Shown here in pieces: positions 1 through 6,540 of a DNA stretch of 10,043 nt; position 1 is the stretch's first letter; every line of letters begins with the position of its first letter. Made by a program: the position numbers and the translations under genes. The DNA comes from Candidatus Sulfopaludibacter sp. SbA3 (GTDB lineage Bacteria; Acidobacteriota; Terriglobia; 2-12-FULL-54-10): contig CAMBEY010000088.1 in assembly GCA_945865705.1 (NCBI GenBank), positions 1 through 10,043 of the forward strand, read 5' to 3'. A model generated the notes under the pieces. The model saw only the letters and a program-made list of their open reading frames with translations. It was not told the DNA's origin and ran no database searches.

Positions 1-40
1 AACAAAATAGACGGGGCAGGCAGGAAATTTTCGCTGAAAT

Positions 41-72
41 ACAAAAGGCCCACGCTTTTAATAGCATGGGCC
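41..72 (-). terminator. Intrinsic terminator after the secreted coiled-coil gene
   Basis: Read on the minus strand, GGCCCATGC and GCGTGGGCC (positions 72-64 and 55-47) form a 9-bp stem with one G-T wobble around an 8-nt loop. TTTTGT follows immediately (46-41). It lies about 35 nt past the stop codon of the minus-strand gene ending at 108, the right place for its terminator. There is no T-run on the plus-strand side, so it looks unidirectional. Confidence 0.75.
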
Positions 73-107
73 AGAACGTTAATAAAAAGCCGCGACTCCC
101 CGAAGCG

Positions 108-671
108 TTATCGGGCCCAGCCAATTGGCAAATTCTTCGTCTTCAATTCCTCTTCCAGATCGGCGAATGCCTGTTTCGCCTTCTCCACAAGAACTTTTTG
201 CTGATTAATTTCTTCGGTTCTCTTATTGATATCCGCGCGGCTGTTCTGTTCGCGCAAGGCGACATTGGGATCAGAATAGTACTGCTGCTGCGTGAGGTTT
301 AGCTCCCGTTGCAGGACATCCAGGCGCCGCTCCTCGTAGGCAAGCGATTCTTTCAGCTTGGCGGCTTTATCGCGATACTCTTTTTCAACCTCCTCGGCCT
401 TCTTTTCGGCTGTTGCGGCGGACTGCGGCTCTCCGGGCTTGGCCGCAGCTGCGGTGGAACCTGCTGGCGTTTCAGCCTCAGGCGTGGAGCCGAGTATCAC
501 CGCGGGAATATTATCATTCGTGTACTCTTTAGCGGCAGTCTCTTTCTTCTTGGCCCGAACTTGGCGGGAGAGTTCAGCTAGTGATTGGGCGTCTCCGGTC
601 ATTGACAGTAAAATGCAGGACAGGACCAGCCCAGCCCCCACTCGGAATGTCCCTCTGGAATTTGTAAACAT
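108..671 (-). CDS. Secreted coiled-coil protein of unknown function (187 aa)
   Basis: Residues 1-29 look like a signal peptide: a basic start (R6, R10), a hydrophobic core GAGLVLSCILL, and a likely cleavage near GDA-QS. A short basic motif follows (about 31-44, LAELSRQVRAKKKE), then YTNDNIP at 50-56, an Ala/Pro/Gly-rich low-complexity linker (60-88), and a charged helical segment from about 88 to 179 with strong coiled-coil character. The C-terminus is LPIGWAR. From memory, exported proteins with TND-type motifs, a coiled coil and a GWAR-like end are common in Acidobacteriota; I know no assigned function. The start is well supported: ATG with a perfect AGGAGG (plus-strand 677-682) 5 nt upstream. 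A periplasmic structural or scaffold role is possible but unproven. The gene has a candidate promoter upstream and a terminator downstream, so it may be transcribed alone. Confidence 0.85.
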   Translation of the reverse strand: MFTNSRGTFRVGAGLVLSCILLSMTGDAQSLAELSRQVRAKKKETAAKEYTNDNIPAVILGSTPEAETPAGSTAAAAKPGEPQSAATAEKKAEEVEKEYRDKAAKLKESLAYEERRLDVLQRELNLTQQQYYSDPNVALREQNSRADINKRTEEINQQKVLVEKAKQAFADLEEELKTKNLPIGWAR

Positions 672-713
672 GCAAACCTCCTAGCCTTTGCCGATAAAGA
701 CTCTTCTAAGCCG

Positions 714-743
714 AGTGTACTCCCCGAAATCGGCGCAAATCAA
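714..743 (-). promoter_or_regulatory. Weak candidate sigma-70-type promoter for the coiled-coil gene
   Basis: On the minus strand, TTGATT (743-738) and TACACT (719-714) are 18 nt apart. Each matches 4 of 6 consensus bases. The site lies in the 138-nt gap between the prepilin peptidase stop and the AGGAGG/ATG of the coiled-coil gene, about 43 nt before the start codon. Matches of this quality are common by chance, so the call is tentative. Confidence 0.3.
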
Positions 744-809
744 GATAGGCGGAGTCCCAGAGTACTGCCTACACATTACCGAATCCGGAACATCGAACGG
801 AGCAATGGA

Positions 810-1634
810 CTAGGGGAAGAGGCCAAGGTACCAATTTAGAACACGAATTCCTCCATATGGGGCAACCCATGCGGAAAATCCCAGAAAGGTGCCGAACGGC
901 AGTTCGTAGTTCGACTCTTTCTTGGAAACCAGCAAGAACAGTCCGCCCGCCAAGGCTCCAATAACTGACGCCATGAAGATTGTGAATAAGGTCAATTTCG
1001 GCCCGAGAAATACGCCTACCATGGCCATCATTTTAACATCTCCAAACCCCATGCCCTCTTGATGCCGAAGCAGGTAATAAAGTTCGCCGATCAGGTAAAG
1101 TAGCCCTCCGCCAGCCAGTGCGCCGAGTAGCGCATCGAGCAAAGAGATAGCCGCAACAGGCAATGGATCGATTCCTGACAAGCGAACGAGAAAGGCTCCG
1201 GCACCGTCGCCTACCGGCACCACCAGGCTGAACAGAACCCCTATGGCTATCCCCGGGAAATTCACCTTGTCCGGAAGAATGCGCTCCCGCCAATCCGTTA
1301 CAACAAGAACCACTAGAAGGGCGCTGAACACGGTCATCTTGGCGAATTCCCACGATAGCCCATGTTGCAGGATAGCCACCAAAAACAGCAGACCGGTGGC
1401 AAATTCCACCATTGGATAAAGAGGCGAGATTGGTTCCCGGCAACCACGGCAGCGGCCACCAAGAATCAACCAACTGAAGATTGGGATGTTGTCATAGGGA
1501 GCGATGGCGTTCTTACAGCGCGGACAGCGCGAACGAGGCGAGACTACGCTTTCACCCTGCGGAAGCCGGAGGATGCAAACATTAAGGAAGCTTCCAATGA
1601 CGGCTCCGTATAGGAATGCGAGGGCGGGAATCAC
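810..1634 (-). CDS. pilD: Type IV prepilin peptidase / N-methyltransferase (A24 family)
   Basis: This is an integral inner-membrane aspartic protease that cleaves the leader of type IV pilins or type II secretion pseudopilins and normally also methylates the new N-terminus. The 274-residue protein has the usual length and is mostly hydrophobic helices. The N-terminal cytoplasmic domain carries the two zinc-type cysteine pairs, CPRC (37-40) and CRGC (62-65), typical of the bifunctional enzymes. The two catalytic aspartates are visible: D114 in VVTDWRERILPD and D199 in the signature GFGDVKMM (196-203). Translation starts at GTG, which overlaps the TGA of the upstream glycosyltransferase gene in the 4-nt sequence GTGA, so the two are probably translationally coupled. 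No other pilus gene is visible in the window, so its pilin substrates must be encoded elsewhere. Confidence 0.93.
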   Translation of the reverse strand: MIPALAFLYGAVIGSFLNVCILRLPQGESVVSPRSRCPRCKNAIAPYDNIPIFSWLILGGRCRGCREPISPLYPMVEFATGLLFLVAILQHGLSWEFAKMTVFSALLVVLVVTDWRERILPDKVNFPGIAIGVLFSLVVPVGDGAGAFLVRLSGIDPLPVAAISLLDALLGALAGGGLLYLIGELYYLLRHQEGMGFGDVKMMAMVGVFLGPKLTLFTIFMASVIGALAGGLFLLVSKKESNYELPFGTFLGFSAWVAPYGGIRVLNWYLGLFP

Positions 1635-2791
1635 GATCGAACCTGTCCGCTTTCTTCCAAGCCGGAAGCAAGGATTTCTTCGTACAATGCCACAGTCCGG
1701 GCCACCATCTTATCACTGGTCGCATGTTCCAGAACGAACTCCCGCCCCGATGTGCCATAGCGATGACGCATTTCGGCTGACTCCTGAAGCCGCTGAACAG
1801 CTGCGACGAGCGGGCGGTTCCAACCATCCGCAACGGGGTCCACCAGAAGTCCGGTGCGCTCATGCTGGACAATCTCCGGAATGCCGCCCACACGGCTTGC
1901 TATCACCGGTAGCCCATTCGCCATGGCCAGCAAGATGGCTGATCCCAGCCCTTCCGACTTGCTCAAATATACAAAGGCATCAAGGGATTGCAGCAGTCTG
2001 TCTGCATTGGACTCAACTCCCATCAATTGATATCGGGTACCGCACCCACTCTGCTCGGCCAGCCGTTTAATCCGCACAGCTTCCGGAGAACTCACTTGAG
2101 ACGCGGGAATGCCCAGAACAAAGCGAACATTAGTCGGCATCACACTTAGAAGCTGCACTGTCTCGTCCAACAACTTTTCTGGCGAGAGGCTGGATAGAGC
2201 ACCCAGCACAAACTCGCCGTCGGCAATGCCCAGTTCTCTTCGCCGATGCAGGCGTTCATTGCGCTCCGGCAGCTCTGAAGGAACGCGGACTCCATCGTAT
2301 ATCACGCGCGCCCGGCTGGGTGGGATGCCCGATGCCACTATCTGCCTGCGGACGAATTCTGAGACGGCAATGAACCAGGCGGGCTGCCGATTCTTCCAGC
2401 GGCCCAGGAGACGAATGGGAAACGACACTCGCCGAGCCACTACGATTGGCGGGAATTTCCCAGTTGTCATTTTTTGAGCGGCCCACGCCAAGGTGTGTGC
2501 GTGCGCGTCGTGAGCGTGGACCAGATCGACACTGCGCGCCGCCTCTCGAACTCGTCTGACATTCTCGATCGAGAGAATTCTTTCAGAAGAGGAAGACAGG
2601 TGGACCATCTCCAATCCAGAGAGATCGCGCCCGATACGCTGCAATGGCGTGGCCCGACGGGCCAGTTCCGAGCCCTCCGGAACCAGAAGAACTTGATCCA
2701 GGCTGCGAACCTGCGCTCCCTCCAGCAGCCATAAAACCTGCTGCTGTCCGCCGCGCCAACCCATGCCGGTATCAATGTGTAGAATGCGCAA
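1631..2791 (-). CDS. GT4-type (GT-B fold) glycosyltransferase
   Basis: This predicted retaining glycosyltransferase transfers a sugar from a nucleotide-sugar donor, probably during lipopolysaccharide, capsule or other glycan synthesis; donor and acceptor cannot be read from the sequence. The N-terminal Rossmann half opens MRILHIDTGMGWRGGQQQ, with the glycine-rich acceptor-side loop at 11-18. It continues through VHAHDAHAH (91-99) and AVSEFVRRQI (142-151). The C-terminal donor half contains VIYDGV (163-168), LGALSSLSPEK (196-206) and SKSEGLGSAILLAMANGLPVIAS-type sequence at 277-299. The second glutamate of the family EX7E motif is replaced: E280 is present but position 288 is Leu. The start is a TTG at 2791-2789; the protein aligns naturally from there, although the ribosome site (CGGAAAA) is weak. 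It overlaps the prepilin peptidase gene by 4 nt, suggesting co-transcription. Confidence 0.88.
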   Translation of the reverse strand: MRILHIDTGMGWRGGQQQVLWLLEGAQVRSLDQVLLVPEGSELARRATPLQRIGRDLSGLEMVHLSSSSERILSIENVRRVREAARSVDLVHAHDAHAHTLAWAAQKMTTGKFPPIVVARRVSFPIRLLGRWKNRQPAWFIAVSEFVRRQIVASGIPPSRARVIYDGVRVPSELPERNERLHRRRELGIADGEFVLGALSSLSPEKLLDETVQLLSVMPTNVRFVLGIPASQVSSPEAVRIKRLAEQSGCGTRYQLMGVESNADRLLQSLDAFVYLSKSEGLGSAILLAMANGLPVIASRVGGIPEIVQHERTGLLVDPVADGWNRPLVAAVQRLQESAEMRHRYGTSGREFVLEHATSDKMVARTVALYEEILASGLEESGQVRS

Positions 2792-2845
2792 GTTTATTTT
2801 CCGACGGTGGTGCTATTTCGGCGGACACAATTCTCAGTAACCGCC

Positions 2846-2865
2846 ATGTGGAACGAAGGAGAAAT
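2846..2865 (+). repeat. 20-bp direct repeat, copy 1
   Basis: This stretch matches 3027-3046 at 19 of 20 positions; the shared core is gaacgaaggagaaat. Copy 1 contains the same GAAGGAG ribosome-binding-like sequence as copy 2, but no start codon follows it. It lies in the spacer between the divergent glycosyltransferase and oxidase-family genes. Confidence 0.7.
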
Positions 2866-2951
2866 TCTATTAATCAAAATCAAGGTTACGACAGTTTTAC
2901 AGGTTGCAGTAGGTCGATTCGTGGATTAGGACCGAAAGTCTCTACTCCGGG

Positions 2952-2981
2952 TTGACCTAAAATCTTGGGCTGGATCATACT
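2952..2981 (+). promoter_or_regulatory. Candidate sigma-70-type promoter for the PPOX-family gene
   Basis: TTGACC (2952-2957, 5 of 6 matches to the -35 consensus) and CATACT (2976-2981, 4 of 6) are 18 nt apart. Transcription would begin near 2988, giving a leader of about 60 nt before the ATG at 3047. The position fits the isolated plus-strand gene. Confidence 0.42.
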
Positions 2982-3026
2982 ATTGTGAACTTACTCGGCA
3001 TTCAAAATCGATTGCCGTTCAAGATG

Positions 3027-3046
3027 ATGTCGAACGAAGGAGAAAT
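3027..3046 (+). repeat. 20-bp direct repeat, copy 2, containing the PPOX-family ribosome-binding site
   Basis: This is the second copy of the repeat at 2846-2865, with one mismatch. It ends directly before the ATG at 3047 and includes the Shine-Dalgarno-like GAAGGAG, with GGAG 4 nt from the start codon. It therefore supports this start choice. Confidence 0.7.
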
Positions 3047-3589
3047 ATGGGAAAGACTCACGCGGAAATGAGCGACGACCTGAAGCAGTTCATTGAGGCG
3101 CAAAAATTGTTCTTTGTGGCCACGGCCCCGACTGGTGCTGAAGGACACATTAATGTCTCACCCAAAGGGCATGACTCATTGCGCATCCTCGGCCCCAAAT
3201 CACTGGCCTATCTGGACCTCTACGGCAGCGGGATCGAGACCGTCGCGCATCTCCGCCAAAACGGGCGCATTACGATAATGCTTTGTGCATTCGACGGCCC
3301 ACCGCGGATCGTCCGCCTTTATGGCAAGGGCGTGTCCACCGACCCGGCCCATTCCGAGTTCGCGCGGTTACGGGCGCTATTTCCCGCATATCCCGGCACA
3401 CGGTCGATCATTCGGGTGGATCTGGATCGCATCGCCGACTCCTGCGGCTTTGCGGTGCCGCTGTTCCGCTTTGAAGCACATCGCCCCCAACTACTGACCG
3501 CCGCTGAGAAGCGGGGCGCAGATGGAGTAGCTGAATATTGCCGACAGCACAATGCCGTCAGCATCGACGGCCTGCCCGGGCTTTTCTAG
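3047..3589 (+). CDS. Pyridoxamine 5'-phosphate oxidase-family (FMN split-barrel) protein
   Basis: This 180-residue protein has the flavin-binding split-barrel pattern. FFVATA (22-27) and GHINVSPKG (33-41) form the first strands with the family-typical NVSPKG turn. YLDLYGSGIETVAHLRQNGRITIMLCAF (55-82) is the characteristic central block, and PRIVRLYGKG (86-95) the next strand. Such proteins usually bind FMN or F420 as dimers and reduce or oxidise small molecules. The true PNPOx of vitamin B6 synthesis is longer and has a conserved C-terminal substrate motif that I do not see, so the substrate is unknown and the name pdxH is not justified. The gene stands alone on the plus strand. It has a good ribosome site (GGAG) and a candidate promoter, and it converges on the NtrC-like gene with 63 nt between stop codons. 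I see no clear terminator in that gap. Confidence 0.85.
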   Translation: MGKTHAEMSDDLKQFIEAQKLFFVATAPTGAEGHINVSPKGHDSLRILGPKSLAYLDLYGSGIETVAHLRQNGRITIMLCAFDGPPRIVRLYGKGVSTDPAHSEFARLRALFPAYPGTRSIIRVDLDRIADSCGFAVPLFRFEAHRPQLLTAAEKRGADGVAEYCRQHNAVSIDGLPGLF

Positions 3590-3652
3590 GAATGGATGGT
3601 GGCGGGCGACAAATTCAACGACTGCGATTGGCTCAACTTCGGCCACAGCCTA

Positions 3653-5068
3653 TTACGCATTAACTGCGTGCTGCTCGAAGCGTTTCATCTTTTCCAGCAA
3701 CGTGGTCCGCTTGAGGCCCAGCAATATTGCGGCCTGCGTGCGGCGACCGTTGGAGAGTCGCAGCCCCTCTTCGATCAGCGCGCGTTCATATTGCGAAACA
3801 AGCTGATTCAGATCGACGCCTTCGGGAGGCACTTCGATACGGGGGATGGGATCGTCGGCTACTCCGGAACGGCAAAGAGGAGGAAGGTCGTCAGGCAACA
3901 GATAGTCCCGATCCCCGGCCAGGATGATGGCCATCTCCAGCACATTTTCAAGCTGACGAACGTTGCCAGGCCAATCGTAGACCATTAGCAGTTTTAGAGC
4001 GTCCTGCGAAATCCGTTTTGTCGCGAGTCCCTCGATGACCGCAATTTTTTCGAGCAAATGCAGCGAAAGGAGTGGGATATCCTCGCGCCTCTCTCGCAAA
4101 GACGGAAGGAAAATCGGGAATACATTCAGGCGGTAATAGAGATCCTCGCGGAATGCTCCATCACGCACCTTCGCTTCTATATTGATATTCGTCGCGGCGA
4201 TGAATCGAACATCCAACTTGATGGTCTGGCTGCCGCCGATGCGCTGGCACTCGCGCTCTTGCAATACCCTCAGAAGCTTGCCCTGAAGATCAACAGGCAT
4301 AGTGCCAATTTCGTCGAGAAACAATGTGCCGCGGTTGGCCTGCTCAAATCGGCCCATGCGCAACTGATGCGCATCGGCGAAAGAGCCTTTTTCATGGCCG
4401 AAAAACTCATCCTCCATGAGGTTCCCAGGTATCGCGCCGCAGTTGACTGCGACCATGGGGTAATCCTTGCGCTGGCTGTTCTGATGAATGGCCCGTGCGA
4501 CCAGTTCCTTTCCCGTGCCCGTTTCACCAATCAGCAACACGGTGCTGCGCTTCGGCGCGACACTCATGATTAACTCTTTAACGCGGCTAAATGCTGGGCC
4601 GTCACCGATCAGTTGCGTAAGCGAACTCTTGCGGCTCTTTTCTGCCAAGGCGCGAGAATCCCAGCGCAGACGGCGATCCTCAACGGCTTTCTTGAGCCGG
4701 AGAACCAACTCGTCCTTTAGAAATGGCTTTTGGATGTAGTCCGCGGCGCCCAGCTTCATCATACGTACTGCGCTTCCGATATCTGCGTGGCCGGTAACTA
4801 CTATGACAATCAAGTCGGGATAAATGGCTTTCGCCTCGGTGATAACCTCTTCGCCCGAGAGGCCGGGAAGACGCAGGTCGGTGATTAGGACGTCAAATAT
4901 GGAGTTGCGTAGGCGGGCGATTGCGGTTTCACCATCCGGCACAGCCTCCACCTCAGATGAAAGCTGACTCAGAACAAGCCCCAGGGAGTGGCGCAGTTCG
5001 GCGTCATCTTCAACGAGGAGAATTCGTTGGTTGGCAAATCCTTCCGGTTTCAGTCTGACCTGTGACAT
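3653..5068 (-). CDS. NtrC-type response regulator with an altered GAFTGA loop
   Basis: This 471-residue protein has the full NtrC architecture. The receiver (about 14-130) is intact: acidic E20/D21/D22, phosphoacceptor D64 in LITDLRLPG, T92 and K114. The AAA+ domain (about 150-385) has Walker A GETGTGKE (181-188), Walker B GTLFLDE (247-253), sensor-like RFIAATN (288-294) and REDLYYRLNVFPI (307-319). A Fis-type helix-turn-helix closes the protein (GRRTQAAILLGLKRTTLLEKMKRF-type sequence, 441-464). Family members use ATP hydrolysis to open sigma-54 promoters after phosphorylation by a kinase. The sigma-54 contact loop reads GSFADA (228-233), so the threonine known to be critical in GAFTGA is alanine. 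Activation may be weakened or redirected. No convincing Shine-Dalgarno sequence precedes the ATG. Cognate kinase: possibly the hybrid kinase in this block, but that is inference. Confidence 0.93.
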   Translation of the reverse strand: MSQVRLKPEGFANQRILLVEDDAELRHSLGLVLSQLSSEVEAVPDGETAIARLRNSIFDVLITDLRLPGLSGEEVITEAKAIYPDLIVIVVTGHADIGSAVRMMKLGAADYIQKPFLKDELVLRLKKAVEDRRLRWDSRALAEKSRKSSLTQLIGDGPAFSRVKELIMSVAPKRSTVLLIGETGTGKELVARAIHQNSQRKDYPMVAVNCGAIPGNLMEDEFFGHEKGSFADAHQLRMGRFEQANRGTLFLDEIGTMPVDLQGKLLRVLQERECQRIGGSQTIKLDVRFIAATNINIEAKVRDGAFREDLYYRLNVFPIFLPSLRERREDIPLLSLHLLEKIAVIEGLATKRISQDALKLLMVYDWPGNVRQLENVLEMAIILAGDRDYLLPDDLPPLCRSGVADDPIPRIEVPPEGVDLNQLVSQYERALIEEGLRLSNGRRTQAAILLGLKRTTLLEKMKRFEQHAVNA

Positions 5069-5183
5069 GGCTGGCGAAAACGATCTACCATCCCTCTGGT
5101 GAATGCTCCCAGAATCAAATGGTTCACGGGCATACGAACTATCACAAAATGATTCAGAACAAGTGTAGGCATCGGTACGGAGC

Positions 5184-5209
5184 AGAGTAAATACTCTCTC
5201 GCTTCGAGA
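5184..5209. promoter_or_regulatory. Adjacent dyads, candidate operator of the NtrC-like gene
   Basis: AGAGTA-AA-TACTCT (5184-5197) is a perfect 6-bp inverted repeat. TCTCG-CTT-CGAGA (5197-5209) directly abuts it and is a perfect 5-bp inverted repeat. They lie about 115-140 nt before the NtrC-like ATG, a plausible distance for a regulator-binding site. No binding protein can be named from the sequence. Confidence 0.35.
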
Positions 5210-5270
5210 TCTATTAATGTGCCATTCGGGGAACGGCAGCTTCGCGCGACAAATGTGGCCACAGCGCGAC

Positions 5271-5330
5271 GATGGCGTGTCGGGCCATGTCGTGGCGTAT
5301 CCTAGTGTATCGTGGTGTATCGTGGCGTGC
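5271..5330. repeat. 10-bp tandem repeat, six degenerate copies
   Basis: Six consecutive 10-mers fit a consensus of cgtggcgtat: gatggcgtgt, cgggccatgt, cgtggcgtat, cctagtgtat, cgtggtgtat and cgtggcgtgc (6 to 10 matches each). On the minus strand the unit reads rCCACGATAC. The period is close to one DNA helical turn. The array sits between the HD-GYP stop (43 nt away) and the region upstream of the NtrC-like gene. It could be a slippage-derived minisatellite or a phased set of protein-binding sites. Confidence 0.75.
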
Positions 5331-5372
5331 GAACTCAGGAAATGGACTGCAGCAACGCAGCCATCACTGCCG

Positions 5373-6470
5373 CTAGGCTGTTAGTTGTAGCTCATTTGAA
5401 GAAAATCGTGCGACGACTTCGTCTTGCACGGCAGACCATGTGTCGATGGGAATGCCCAGGAAAACATCCACAATATCCGCATCGAACTGTGGCCCTGCGC
5501 AGCGCAACAATTCAGCCCGCGCAGCATTAATGGAGCGGGGCTTACAGTATGATCGCCCGCTGAGAATTACATCCAACGCGTCCGCGACCGCGAAGATGCG
5601 TACGCCGAGTGGAATTTCCTGCCCACGCAAACCGAACGGATAACCTTTGCCATCCATGCGCTCATGATGCTTTAGCGCCAGATCAGCTGCCGCTTCGAGG
5701 TGCGGGAGGCGAGACAATATCTGATAACCAAGCGCTGGGTGCTGCTTAATAACCAGCGTCTCCTCGACTGTCAGAGGACCGGGCTTGAGGATAATCGAAT
5801 CGGGAATCGCAATCTTCCCAATATCATGCAGGAGCGCTCCATCAGACAAATCCTTCATATCTTCCGAGCTGTAATCGCAATGTTCAGCCAACACCATCGT
5901 AAAAGCCCGCACGCGAAGCGAGTGCAGGTGAGTGGCATTCTCCCTCTTGTCCAGAGCCATTACCAAGGTTTCCACTGTGTCGCGACGGCTATTTTCAACT
6001 TCAGCAAGAGCCCGCTGGAGTTGCTCCGTGCGATCCTTTAACGTCAATTGAAGCATCTGCTGGATCACCCGTTCATCGGCATCCCGGCGGCGTGTCGCGC
6101 AAACTTCCGCCAGCCGGACACTCCAGCTATCATCACGGCCAGGCTTTTCCAGGCAATCGCAAGCACCCATCCGCATCGCTTCGAGAGCGACTGCCCAGTC
6201 CCGCGACGTGAAAATCATCACGACACTAGCTAAAGGCGCCGCCGATGAGATTCGCTCCAACAGCTTGATTCCTGATAACTCCGGCAATCGAATCTCGCAG
6301 ATGACCAAGTTGAAATCCGCGTGATTCAGATGTGCCAGCGCAGAAGCAAGGTCGTAAGCAACTGCCACGTTATGACCTGCTGGCAGACTGGACAAGGCAG
6401 ACTGAATTGTGGCCCTGTCGTTACTGATAATCAGAACAGAAGTAGGTGATGTTCCCGCCGGAGAATGCAT
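5373..6470 (-). CDS. HD-GYP phosphodiesterase with a degenerate receiver domain
   Basis: The 365-residue protein joins an N-terminal receiver fold (about 10-125), a helical linker rich in charged residues (128-165), and a C-terminal HD-GYP domain (about 166-340). The HD-GYP part looks catalytically intact: HLHSLRV (181-187), HDIGKIAIPD (215-224), KHHERMDGKGYPFGL (267-281) and RIFAVADALD (291-300). HD-GYP enzymes use a metal centre to hydrolyse cyclic di-GMP, and some act on related dinucleotides. The receiver is unusual. Its acidic pair is S16/N17 and its phosphoacceptor position is E59 (NLVICEIRLPELSG), while T88 and K109 remain. It therefore should not be phosphorylated normally; the Glu could mimic a partly activated state, or another input may control it. 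The start is an ATG with only a weak upstream AGG; GAGAGG is too far away. It may link c-di-GMP levels to the neighbouring kinase system. Confidence 0.93.
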   Translation of the reverse strand: MHSPAGTSPTSVLIISNDRATIQSALSSLPAGHNVAVAYDLASALAHLNHADFNLVICEIRLPELSGIKLLERISSAAPLASVVMIFTSRDWAVALEAMRMGACDCLEKPGRDDSWSVRLAEVCATRRRDADERVIQQMLQLTLKDRTEQLQRALAEVENSRRDTVETLVMALDKRENATHLHSLRVRAFTMVLAEHCDYSSEDMKDLSDGALLHDIGKIAIPDSIILKPGPLTVEETLVIKQHPALGYQILSRLPHLEAAADLALKHHERMDGKGYPFGLRGQEIPLGVRIFAVADALDVILSGRSYCKPRSINAARAELLRCAGPQFDADIVDVFLGIPIDTWSAVQDEVVARFSSNELQLTA

Positions 6471-6504
6471 ACCTAATTGTCAACCTCTCGGAGGGCTGGC
6501 TCCA

Positions 6505-6540
6505 GAGCATGCTCGGCGGGCTCAGAATACCCGCGCCGAG
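6505..6540 (-). promoter_or_regulatory. Structured leader upstream of the HD-GYP gene
   Basis: CTCGGCGGG (6512-6520) pairs with CCCGCGCCGAG (6530-6540) across a 9-nt loop, with a 2-nt GC bulge. The perfect 10-bp palindrome GAGCATGCTC (6505-6514) overlaps one arm, so two folds exclude each other. The elements lie about 35-70 nt before the HD-GYP ATG. No T-run follows, so this is not an intrinsic terminator. It does not match a riboswitch class I can recognise. Confidence 0.35.

Larger units (their letters stand above)
5069..5372. other. 304-bp intergenic region upstream of the NtrC-like gene
   Basis: This gap separates the end of the HD-GYP gene from the start of the NtrC-like gene, both on the minus strand. 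It holds a cluster of short dyads (5184-5209) and a six-copy 10-bp tandem array (5271-5330). I found no T-rich intrinsic terminator and no strong sigma-70 promoter on the minus strand. A short GTG-started frame (5050-5262) looks non-coding. Confidence 0.6.

Noticed and set aside
2846..2929. 27-codon plus-strand frame beginning in repeat copy 1
   Set aside because: There is no Shine-Dalgarno sequence upstream, the product is featureless, and the frame is short enough to arise by chance.
3590..3652. Bidirectional terminator between the converging PPOX-family and NtrC-like genes
   Set aside because: No stable stem followed by a T-run is visible on either strand.
5209..5224. Sigma-54-like site on the minus strand (TGGCAC at the -24 position)
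   Set aside because: The -24 half is a perfect match, but the -12 half reads TAGAT and lacks the essential GC dinucleotide.
5050..5262. 70-residue minus-strand frame overlapping the start of the NtrC-like gene
   Set aside because: It starts with GTG, lacks a ribosome site, shows no recognisable domain and overlaps a well-supported gene in another frame.
5271..5330. CRISPR array
   Set aside because: The units are 10 bp, degenerate and contiguous without spacers, so this is a simple tandem repeat.
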